A stretch of DNA of 64,000 nt, taken from the NCBI GenBank assembly GCA_001598975.1, contig BBXU01003057.1, positions 1-64,000 on the forward strand, read 5' to 3'. Shown piece after piece: positions 22,901 through 32,480 of this stretch. A program made the position numbers and the translations under genes. Position 1 is the first letter of the stretch, and every line of letters starts with the position of its first letter. The notes beneath the pieces were generated by a model. That model was not told the origin of the DNA. It made no database searches and was given only the letters and a program-made list of their open reading frames with translations. The stretch comes from Parachlorella kessleri. Taxonomy: Eukaryota > Chlorophyta > Trebouxiophyceae > Chlorellales > Chlorellaceae.

Positions 22901-24078
22901 AGGATGGCCTGCACGACAGGTGCTGTTTTTGTTCAACTTGCGACTGTGCCTGCCCGTACAGGAGCGCAAGTGGGTGGTGGAGAACCAGCGAGACAACCGC
23001 GAGATAGTCATCAGTGACACCCAGCCCAAGCAGACGGTGTACGTGTACAACTGCGTCAACAGCACCGTTCAGGTGAGCCTGGCTGGTGCACGACGGACCA
23101 AGCAGCCGGACGCGCAGGGCTCATTGCCATTCTCTACTTTATGGTCATGCTCCGTGTCGGAAGCCAGTCTTTGCACTTATGTCATGAAGAGAAAATATCC
23201 CGTCCTTAAGGAGGTCATGCGGCCTTTGGCAAGGCAATACATGAACCAGAAGACTCGTGGCGACCTCAATCCCACTGGCTTCCTTTCGGGTGTTCTGTTA
23301 TTGTCACCAATCTCGAACTACCTCTCCTTGAAGCTGCTGATGCGCTTCGAAAGGTCTGCCCTGCTGCAGGTTCGCGGCAAGGTCGCCGCCATCTCCATGG
23401 ACAAGTGCCGCCGGGTGGGGCTGGTCTTTGAGAACGTGGTGGCCTCCTGTGAGGTGGTCAACTGCGCCAACGTGGAGGTGCAGTGCACGGGGCGGGTGGC
23501 CACGGTGGCGATCGATAAGAGCGATGGCTGCCAGGTAGGCTGTAGGGGAGGGTATGCATGCAGCTAGCAGGGTAGCGAGAGGTGGCATGGGTGGCAGGAG
23601 GGGCCCTTGGGGTGGAGTGGTTGCAAGGTAGGAAGCCTTCTCTAGGGCATGTGCATTAGGTGCATCACTGGGGTGGTAATGTAGGGAGTGTTAGGTGCAG
23701 TCACAGCTGCTACAGTGTGTGACATGACTCGCAGTAGATGCATAACAGGGACAGGCAGCTTGGGAACGGTCAACGCACTGGCAGAGCTAACCGCAGCTTG
23801 GGAAAAGGCAGCTTGTCTGCAAGCAGCCGGCATCACGCGGAGGACGGGCTCAACCACCCCAAGCCATGGGTGTTGCCTCCATGATGCAGGTGTACCTGTC
23901 AAAGACCTCCCTCGAGGCGGAGGTCACCACCGCCAAATCGTCAGAGGTTAACATTGTGATCCTGCCTGGCGAGGGGGAGGAGGGGGACCCCACGGAGGTG
24001 GCCATCCCAGAGCAGTTTGTCACCCGCTACCGCGACGGCAAGTGGGTGACGGAGGCGGTCAGCCACAGCGGGGGGTGA
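19949..24078 (+). CDS. CAP1: adenylyl cyclase-associated protein (CAP/Srv2), actin-monomer recycling factor
   Basis: Eleven exons: 19949-20026, 20122-20313, 20522-20599, 20793-20961, 21315-21460, 21618-21873, 22094-22192, 22492-22640, 22962-23072, 23370-23534, 23890-24078; 543 aa with every junction in phase. CAP binds G-actin, promotes nucleotide exchange and helps cofilin depolymerise filaments in the cytoplasm. Visible domains: the N-terminal RLEAIAIRLE oligomerisation motif (about 14-23); the helical CAP-N domain across exons 2-6 (SKYLNHFKLVAEAM; AAEFYANKVLMEWK; AFCAEHYPAGLTW); two proline tracts (266-271 and 282-287); the linker with GLKKVTADMKAKNR; and the C-terminal beta-helix CARP domain (390-543) with KWVVENQRDN, VYVYNCVNSTVQ, ISMDKCRRVGLVF and VYLSKTSLEAE. 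The tail AIPEQFVTRYRDGKWVTE is typical of the family. Length is normal for the family. Confidence 0.97.
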
Positions 24079-25108
24079 TGGGGCTGGTGCTGCCAAGTAA
24101 GTAATACGGCAGAAGGTACGATGGACACAGGGAGGCCCATTGCAAGGAGGGGGATGGATGCTTGGGCACGAGTATTTACAGGTGTGAGCCGGGTGCTGGG
24201 GAGGGGACTCCCAGGAGGGCACCTTGATTACGCATCCAGGCAGCTATAAAAGGGTGTGCGGCCAGCAGTTTGATAGAGATCTGCTGGGGCAGCAAATACT
24301 TAGCTAATGTAAGACATTACATTAGTGCATAGGTGGATATTCGGAGGCCAGTAGGTCGGCATGCAGGTGCACTGTCAGATCAACCAGGGCACTTCGGCCA
24401 GTAGGGTGACGGTGCTGGACTCCAGCGGCAGTAGACAGTGTTGCTGCGCGCATTTTGGATTCTTGAATGCAGGGGCAGTATTAGGAAAATCATTACATAG
24501 GTAACCCAGCTGTGCTTATTGAGTGCGCGGAAGACAGAAGCCCCCGGCTTTCTCTTCAGCAGTGGTTTTAATTGCCCCCCCGATTGTGGGGGGGCACGTT
24601 GCTGACGCTGGAGGTGATATTCGGCTTACACCTCCAAGGGGGCACTGCAACCCACTCCGTACGCCTGGCTCAACCACTTGTGTGCGTCAACGATGCCAGG
24701 CCTCTCAACCGGCCCCATTACCCCTGGTGGGCGCATTGAGGACAGGATTGTCCCACAACCTTTGAAGCCGTGAAATCCTCAAGCGAAGCCTAACCTCCCC
24801 AGGCCCATCTTGCCACAACTTTTGGAACAAGCAATGGCCAGCCACCTCACCAGCTTGCCTGGCTCCTCCGGGGTTCCATCCCGTCTACTGCTCCCCCTCC
24901 ACCATCGCCACAGTCGCCACAATACAGTCACCCCTTACACTTCCTTTACTCGCCTCGCCTGCCACCATAAACAACTACATTCCTGCCAGCTCTCCTCGGA
25001 CGTAAGTGGACGGACGGAGCCCACCCTTCCCCCGCCTTTAGAAGCTGCCCCTTCTCCACGCCTCTCTACAACCCCAACCCGCTAAAGCCTCCATCCTACC
25101 CCACCCCC
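24079..25108. other. convergent intergenic region, CAP / proteasome subunit
   Basis: 3' flanks of CAP (+) and the proteasome alpha gene (minus). No exon supported. Candidate 3' signals: a palindrome carrying TGTAA on both strands at 24304-24325, and minus-strand TGTAA (read as TTACA) at 24935-24939, 170 bp past the proteasome stop codon. Confidence 0.55.
24304..24325. terminator. palindromic candidate poly(A) signal readable on both strands
   Basis: Perfect inverted repeat with 9-bp arms CTAATGTAA and TTACATTAG around a 4-base loop. Each strand carries TGTAA, the usual green-algal 3' processing signal, about 230 bp past the CAP stop and between two convergent genes. Confidence 0.5.
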
Positions 25109-28100
25109 TTAATCCTCCATGGGTGCGGGCCCCTCCCCCCCTTCCTGCTGCTGCCCCTCTGCAGGCGCCGGCGCCCCGCCGGCGCCTTCCTCACCCTCAG
25201 CCCCCCCTGCTGCTGCTGCTCCCGCCGGGGCCTCCTCCATGGCCGCTTCTTCGCCAGCTGCCGGGGCCTCCTCCTCCTTGAGAGCTGCAAGAAGGACCAC
25301 AGAGCTCTGCTACTCAGAGTTGTGTTGGCGGTGTAGGCCCGGGAGGACAGGGATACTGGAAAGGGTGGGGAGGGACCGCCAAATACCCTAGCTGTGCTGG
25401 TGGGGTAGCACCTGTTCCTCCACCCAAACACGCCGCCGACACAGCCGACAGGACAGGAGAGCAAAGCAAGCCAGCACAACAAGGGAGCAACCCAAGCCAG
25501 CGATATACTCTCCACCCAAACACACTAACCGAAGCTCCATGCAGCCGACCAGGACCCCCAACCTGTGATGTATCAATCCATCAAGCAAGCAAGCAACCCG
25601 CTTCCCAAAGCAACAGACCGAGCATGTGCCGTAGTTGCGATCGTGCTGGCAGTAGAATGAACCTAGAGCTGTATTCATGTTACCTGTAATGTATGGCAGC
25701 AGCAGGTCGTCCTCCAGGAGGGTGAAGCTCATATCCTTGCCCACCACAGACACAGTCACGTTCTTCTCAGTGATCTCCCCATCCTGCTGGCAGCAACGTC
25801 ACAAGGACAACCTACTTTTGCGGGGAAGTGGAAAAGACCAACAACGCAGCGTGACAAGGACAAGCGACCTTTTGGGGGGAGGGGGCAAGGCCAGTCGCAG
25901 CCTTCCCAGCTCTCCATCCTGCGGAAGTGAGTACAGGCTTGCATTTCGGGGGCTCGGGATCCGGGTGGCCTCACTGCTGTTCCTGCTACCTTTTCAGCAG
26001 GAGCTTTTGAGTGATCTGACCCCCCGCTAGGCTGCAAGCAACGCCCAACAAGTTCCGGTTGTGAGACCCCCCACCGGCCAGCACAGGGTAGGAGGCACCA
26101 TATGGACGGCTCTATCGAGCCAAATACCAAGGCTCTATCCTCCCGCAGTCCTGGCAGTTCTTCAAACCATTTGAGCAAGCGCCCCCACCTGCTGCGAGGC
26201 GGTCAAAGCGTGCAGGGCGTGCTTGATGAGCTCATCGACGGACAGCCCAGCAAAGCCCTCAAAGTGGCGCTCAAGGTATGTCTTGGCAGCCTGCAGGATA
26301 GCAGGTGAAGACGAGGCTTTGCCAACATAGGGCGCGCAAGCTTGATGGCTGCACCTGTTCGCAAGCATGCACCCAGTGCACGTGTCGGCAGAAAGGGAGC
26401 ATAGATACCCTGTTGAACAAAGGCTTTGGCTGGAGGCGCAGAGGTCAAGTGCAGTAAGGACGCGGACATAATAAACATTACCCCAGTGCCTTGTCTGAGC
26501 GCTGTCATAACACTGGTGGCTTATAACAATCACTACCCCAGCGTCTTGTCCGCTCGCCGTCAGACCACCAGTGGCTGTCCAGCCTCTCTAATGCACACCT
26601 GTGACCTGGCTCCCATGGCAAAGCCCTTGTAGTCATAATAGTTGCCCGAGGGGCAGTTGTAGAACAGCCGCGTGCCTGCAGATCGCAGCAATATAACCGA
26701 AGCTTTTGGGAATGCTACTGCGACAACCAAGTTTTGCCGCCAACAAACCTTGCACCCTCCACCAGCATCAGCATTAGGTGCACAGGCACCCAGGGAGAAC
26801 GAAACAACCAACAGGAATCCCACACAAATCATCCGTGTTTCCAAACATGACACCCCACTCCATTATGGACACGCCATACACCCCCCACAACAAGCAGTCC
26901 CAACCTGACTCATCAAGCACCTGAGTTCTATTCACACTGTTCACAGGGGCCCCATCCCTCCTCTCCACGCCGCCCGCCGCCATCAGCCTCACACAGCTGG
27001 GGGCGCCCTCCACCAAAGACTAATACCACTGACCTCGGATCGAAACCACAAGATTTCATCCATGCCAACCTGTGCCGTACCTGACTCGTCCACGCCTCCC
27101 ACCATCAGCCCCACGCCATACGGCCGCTTCCAGGACCGCTGCGTGCCTATCTGCGCCTTGTCGGCCAGCTGACGCACCAGGCGGCCCAGGGGCATGGGAG
27201 AGTCGTACACAAACCTGCACCAGGGGGAAGTGGCAACAGCTTCCATGCAAGTGGTAGTAAGCACCTGGGTTATGTCGGCCTGAAACGGAGGAGGCCCAAC
27301 CGGAGCATGGACGCGTGGAGTTCAAACCAGAGGGGCGCCGAAAGAACCGGTGTGTGTGTGTGTGTGGGTAGGGGGGGGGGGCAGCCTTCCGAAGAACCAG
27401 GAGGCGCGCATGTGTTGTTCCCACTGTGCAGCCACCTCGGCCTAATAGCAGCGCGTCCAAGGTTCAGGAGCCATCCGCCCTAGTGTGAACACTTCCGTGA
27501 TCACGTCTAAGGCATCCCTGGCACACCTGTGGTTGAGGCACTCGTTGCGCATGTATCTGCACAGGATGCGGCCGTCGGCGGTGAGGCCTGAGATAGCGAT
27601 GCCCATGTGGTCGTCGATCTTGAACACCTTGCGCTGGAAGGCTGACAGCTCCGACTGAGCGCGCTTGAGGGTTGCCAGCACCACATGGGTGTCGCTCTGC
27701 AGCAGCACAGTGGTAGAACGCATGCTTTGCACGCATGAAGTCATCGCTTCGAATTATTTATATCTTGTACTAAACCACTACATACTTTCCCACAAAGGCT
27801 CCTCCACCACGGACCCAACCTGGGCGCTACGACATGGGCGCTCTGCCGCACCACTGCTGCGAGGCGCCCCGGCACGCTGGTCCTACTGCTAGGCTGCTCC
27901 ACACCATCGCCAAACTACCCAATGCTGCTTTCCGGTCTCTCTCCCACACACACATACACACCTTGAGGCCCACTGCTGCGCTGCCTTGCTTTACCGCCTC
28001 CATCGCATACTCTATCTGGAAGATCCTGCCCTGGGGGCTCCATGTCACGACATCAGTGTCATACTGCAGAAGTGTGCCCACACCAAAGAGTCAAGGTCTG

Positions 28101-28213
28101 GCTCCACTCCTTCAAGGTATTAATACTGAGGTCGCCGCTAGGAGATGGGGGCCTGGCGAACAGTGTAGGCTGTACCTCACACTAGGGAGTGATCTCACCT
28201 GGTTGCGGAACAT
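25109..28213 (-). CDS. PSMA1: 20S proteasome subunit alpha type-1 (alpha6)
   Basis: Eight exons: 28199-28213, 27962-28063, 27527-27696, 27081-27214, 26599-26675, 26189-26290, 25684-25783, 25109-25284; 291 aa in perfect phase. It is a structural subunit of the outer alpha ring of the 20S core. Exon 1 is only 15 nt (MFRNQ) and joins to [20 protein letters not shown], the alpha-subunit N-terminal signature with the gate-region YD and the SPxGR-IEYA block. Further landmarks: [70 protein letters not shown] and [18 protein letters not shown]. The last exon is an Ala/Glu/Gly/Gln-rich tail of about 57 residues ending PAPMED, acidic as in other alpha6 subunits but longer. Transcribed divergently from the LENG1-like gene. 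Identification is secure. Confidence 0.97.
27351..27381. repeat. (TG)n and poly-G tract in an intron
   Basis: Eight TG units (27351-27366) followed after four bases by eleven G (27371-27381), inside an intron of the proteasome gene. Ordinary simple-sequence DNA. Confidence 0.9.
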
Positions 28214-28591
28214 ATCTACCTGCTGCTAAACCTGTCACTTTTGTGAGACCTGGCCTGAGGAGCACTGATCACTGATCTTGATGATGTCAGTGTCAGCAGG
28301 ATGGCAGATAAGTGTCACAGTAAGGAGTATAAACTGGAATGAGAGCAGCACAAGATGACGGGTGAAGGCTTGCTTGGAAGCCTCTCAGGGCGCAAGTTTG
28401 AGAGCGGGAAACAGACAACTCTTGCCAAGCTTAACTTAAGACGTTCAAGCAGAATAGCTGTGTGCTCTGTTGCTAATTTTCCTAAGCGCTGGGCTTGATA
28501 GCGATGATGCTGGGCAGAACAGTGGGGCTCACGACTGGCGTTGCCTGAGGTCTGCACACAGTTGCAACGGCAGCCCGGCTATCTTGGCACC
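28214..28591. promoter_or_regulatory. bidirectional promoter, proteasome alpha1 / LENG1-like
   Basis: 378 bp separate the two divergent ATGs, so promoter elements and both 5' UTRs must lie here. It contains a short direct repeat (CACTGATCACTGATC) near 28262-28280. No TATA box was recognised. Confidence 0.65.
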
Positions 28592-31500
28592 ATGGGTGGC
28601 CACGGTGGCTTAAACATCCTCCCTCAGAAGCGCTGGAACGGTAAGTTAACACTGCCTCAGTGCTGAGCCCTTGGACAGCTTAAGTACACACAGCCTCGCT
28701 TCCTTCACTGTACACTTCATCGGCACCCTGTGGTTTGCAGTGTATGGTCGTGAAAACCGGCTCAAGGTCGCCAGGGATGAGGAGAAGTATGAGGAGGAGC
28801 AGAAGGAGGCTCGCGCAAAGCACGAAGCCGCTGAGAAAGAGTTTCGGCACCGCATGCTGCTGCAGCGTGCTCGGGAGCGCTATGGGGTGAGGGTTGCCTG
28901 CTGTATCCTTGCTTAACGAACTTGTAGGTTTTTACATTGGGAGTACCACCGCTTCAGCTGCCGCGGCAATTTTCTGGCAGGGTGCTCCAGTTGCTCCCCA
29001 CATAGCCTGGCCAGTGGCTGAGCGACGCACCCCATGCACCACAAGCCTGCTGTGGGAGTTTGTGTAACCGAGGACTCCTGCGCTCGGACTTGTTTGTAAC
29101 CAGCTGTCTTGCCCCCACATGTGGTGGCATGCAGGGTCCAGATCAAATAGGCATGGCCCAACCGGCAGCCAGCCTCCTGCCAGCTGCTGCAGCAGAGCCA
29201 GGTGTCTTCAGCATTGAGGCAGGAGAGGGAAGCATTCAGGTGGACCATCCAGCCCTTGCAAGCCTGCAGCATGCTGGCGAGGCAGCAGCAGCCACCGCTA
29301 CAGTAGACACTGACAAGGGGCAGCAAAAGCAGCAGCAGCAGAAGCAGCAGCCAGAGGCGGGCAGCGCGGCAAGGCGTGAGCCTGGCAAGGATAGGAGCCG
29401 CAAGCGAAGCAGGCGAGAGCGGCGCTCCGAGGCAGGCAGTGGGGGTACCGCTGCCGCCACTGGCGCAGAGGTTGTGGAAAAGCCGACGCTTGCTGACTTG
29501 GCAAGGCAGCTGCAGAGCGGGGGCGCCAGCGCTGGCAGTGGCACTGCTACTGGGCATGCCGAAGCCGGTGAAGGGGCCAGGCAGGCATCCCAACACTTAG
29601 CCCTTGGTGACAAGAATGGCAGCCAGGAGGTAGCTACTGCGGGTACCGTTGCAGGGCAAAGTCAGGTCGGCACAGTAGCTGCACAGCAAATAGGTGACAG
29701 GTTTACCAAGGAGAAGCTGGAGCACATCAACTTGTTTGCTGACGAAGAGAGGAAAGCGAAGAACCCGGAAGCGGAGGTGAGCAGATGCGGCCAAGGAGAG
29801 CGTATGGGCCATGGAGGGTACTGGGTAGTATTGGCTGAGGTGTGCTCCTGAGCTTGGCAGCCCAGGTGGGAAGTGCGTAGGTGTGCTTGCCGTGCTCTTG
29901 CTGTTAATGTTAACATGTTATGTCGGGACGAAGCGCTAAACCTGCTTCTTTTGTGGGAAGACAGCAAGCATTGCATCCACTCTTGCCAGTCCTGGCCAGG
30001 ACCGCGCTGCGCTCCACCTGATACACCTGATACAAGTGCACTGAGGCCAGCTTCAGTGTGCCGGCATGCTTGCTTGTTGTATGCAGGCAGAGAAGCGTGC
30101 GGAGCGGAAGGCTCGTGGTAATGCTGACACTCAGACCTCGGATGCTAAGTTCGATGAAAGATTCAAGTTTGGATACGGGCTGACTGGCAAGCAGGCAGCA
30201 CCCTGGTAGGTAGTCTGGCGTCACAACACGGATATTTGGGTGGTTTGGAGGGTGGTGAGGCAGGCGGGGGTTGATCTTGGGCACCAAGCAATTATGCGGT
30301 GTGCTTGCCCTTGTGTGGTGCTAGCTGCTGCCATGTGGGTAGTCCTGGCACACTCGTGTCGAAACGCAACATTAATCCTGTCAATGACCTTGGGTCCCAC
30401 GGTATGGGGTCGCACGTTACATGCCCACTGCAGGCCCTGTCAGCCTCTAAGAGTCTGGGGCCTAACCGCCTCCCATTTTGCATTGATGAAATGATGGATG
30501 GGTCCCCTTACAGAAGGAGTTTATGAAGCGCGACCAAGTCCTTGCTGGTGCAGGTACGCCCAGCATGCCGCTACCCTCCCAGGTAGCGCCATCGAGCGCC
30601 TGGAGGCCCCCTCCCACCACGGTGCCCAGCTTGACCAGTGGAGGCGGGCTGGCCAGGCGGCCCTGGCAACTGGAAATGGCCAACAGCAGCTCCAGCAGGG
30701 CCAGGCCCAGGCTGTGGAGAGTGGTGCTGGCCAGAATGGTGCTGCTGTGCCTGCTGGGACAGCAGCGCCTGGTGCTGTGCTTAGCCTGCTGGGCGCCGTG
30801 AGGGTGGCTGAGGGCATGGAGGCGACAGATGAGGGACGGCGTGATAAGAAGCGAGGGAGGAAGCGGAGGCGAAGCAGCAGGGGCAGCGGCAGGGGCAGCA
30901 ACTCTGAATCTGGCTCGCCAAGCTCAGGTGAGATGTCCGTCAGTATGCACGAGACAGCGTCGTGATGCTGACCTGCTGAGCCAAGGGTGCAATGCCAGCC
31001 GTGGAGTAGGCCTGTGTCATGCCTTCAGACCTGTGATGCTGGGCTGCCGATGGCTGACCTGTGGCAACTAACGGCAACTGAGTGGGCTGAGGAGACCGTG
31101 TTGACATTCTGCGGCCTGCAGACTCTGAGGCGGAGAGTTCAAGGGATGGCAAACATAAGCGTCACAAGAAAGGGAAGAGGGATAAAGATAAAGGTGCGCA
31201 TATCATACCGGGGCGCCTGTTCGTTACCCCGCTCTGTTTAAAATCTAGCACATCCCGCTCTCGTGTAGTGATAGCAGCCTGCACAACTTGCTGGCACGGC
31301 CACAGCCAGCGATCGAAGGGTTGCTCAGTAATTGAGAGTTCCCTACAATGCGTTCTGTTGCAGGGAGGGTAAAGAGCAGGGAGAAGCGTAAGCACAGCAA
31401 GGGCAGCAGCCGCAGCCAGTCAGGGGAGAGCCTCATAGAGAAGCTGCGGCGGGAGCGGCTCGAGCGGGAGTCCGCGGAGAGGCAGCGGCAGCAGCAAGTG

Positions 31501-31599
31501 GTGGCCAGCCATGCTGCTGGCCAGCGGCAGGGCGAGGCAGAGGGGCGCCGCTACCACAGCGGCTTTGGCTTCCGCCGGCCTCCCCTGGGGCGGCGGTAG
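28592..31599 (+). CDS. LENG1: LENG1-like nuclear protein with N-terminal Cir_N domain
   Basis: Seven exons: 28592-28640, 28741-28886, 29135-29776, 30087-30205, 30554-30927, 31122-31193, 31364-31599; 545 aa, all phases consistent. The N-terminus (LNILPQKRWNVYGRENRLKV, then ARDEEKYEEEQKEAR) is a Cir_N domain as in LENG1 and CIR. Later conserved blocks are HINLFADEERKAKNPEAE, FKFGYGLTGKQAAPWYA (exons 4-5, joined across CCCTG|GTAGGT) and the C-terminal LIEKLRRERLERESAERQR with RRYHSGFGFRRPPLGRR. This order matches animal LENG1. Exon 3 and exon 5 encode long low-complexity stretches (poly-Gln, Ala/Gly, Arg/Ser); RKRSRRERR and KKRGRKRRR look like nuclear localisation signals. Cir_N proteins are linked to spliceosomes and corepressors; the exact role here is inferred. 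Confidence 0.92.
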
Positions 31600-32455
31600 G
31601 CTGCCCCAGCGCTGAGGTCGCGGTTTGTATATGACGGGCTGTTGGTGCTGCAAGTGCTTGCACCATGTGTTGGAAGCGGCGTGCAATGATGAATGGAGCC
31701 CCTGTATATCTTTATTTAGGGTGGGAGGTAATGTGATCAGAGAGGAGGTACGGGTATACTGAGCTGACAGGGTTATATCTTGGTAAGCCCAGCGTCACCT
31801 GCCTGTTCACTAGCGACACCTCCAAATTGGACCTTTCAACATCCCTTTCCCTCTCAACATCCCTGTTCGGGATACCTATTCAGCTTGAGCTGACGTTCTA
31901 GCAGGCTGCAAGTTGGTCTCTTAAAGTATTGAGCCTATGTATTGTACAACGTAAATGCAGTCCTTACTAAGGCTGCTGCGCATGATTGCACATGCCTTGC
32001 CCTGACTTGTGCGGCCCCTGAAAGATCGTTCCGTACTGGCCATATGTTAACACGCTTGTGCTGGATCACAAGCTGGTGACATCAGAGGAGAAAATAACAA
32101 TGACTCCTCTTGACTCGGCAGCAGACTGCCCTTGCATCATGCCTCAAAACTATACTGTTGATATTGCTGGCCACAAGTCTCATGGCGTCCCCTTCTAAGT
32201 GCTCAAACTGTGAACATTACAATGTACTGGCTGTACAAGATTGCTTCCCAGCCATGAGGTCAATCCCAAGAGACTGCCACTCCACTCTGTGCCGGCTGTG
32301 TACAGCTGCGGCCCAGCCGGACGTCAAACTTATGAGGCTGCCGCTCCATCATGTACCGGCTATATAAAGCTGCGGCCCAGCCATTGAGGTCAGTCCCACA
32401 AAACTAGCAGTCCACTTTGTACCGGCTGTATCCAGCTGCAGTCCAGTCTTTGAAG
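31600..32455. other. convergent intergenic region, LENG1-like / paralogue A
   Basis: No supported exon. Holds a minus-strand TGTAA signal (TTACA at 32217-32221), 235 bp beyond the stop of paralogue A, and the short tandem repeat listed next. No plus-strand TGTAA was found for the LENG1-like gene. Confidence 0.5.
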
Positions 32456-32480
32456 TTAATCCTCCAAGGCTAGCAGAAGC
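32256..32480. repeat. 66-bp tandem repeat, 3 full units plus a partial one reaching into a coding exon
   Basis: Units at 32256-32319, 32320-32385, 32386-32451 and a partial unit from 32452. Each begins GAGGTCA-like and contains [18 protein letters not shown] and CAGCTGCGGCCCAG-like blocks. The partial unit includes the stop codon and last codons of paralogue A. One degenerate unit sits at the equivalent place beside paralogue B (about 41880-41930). Confidence 0.85.

Noticed and set aside
22770..23567. 265-codon plus-strand frame in the CAP locus
   Set aside because: It runs through the intron between exons 9 and 10 of CAP; only the parts at 22962-23072 and 23370-23534 match the family.
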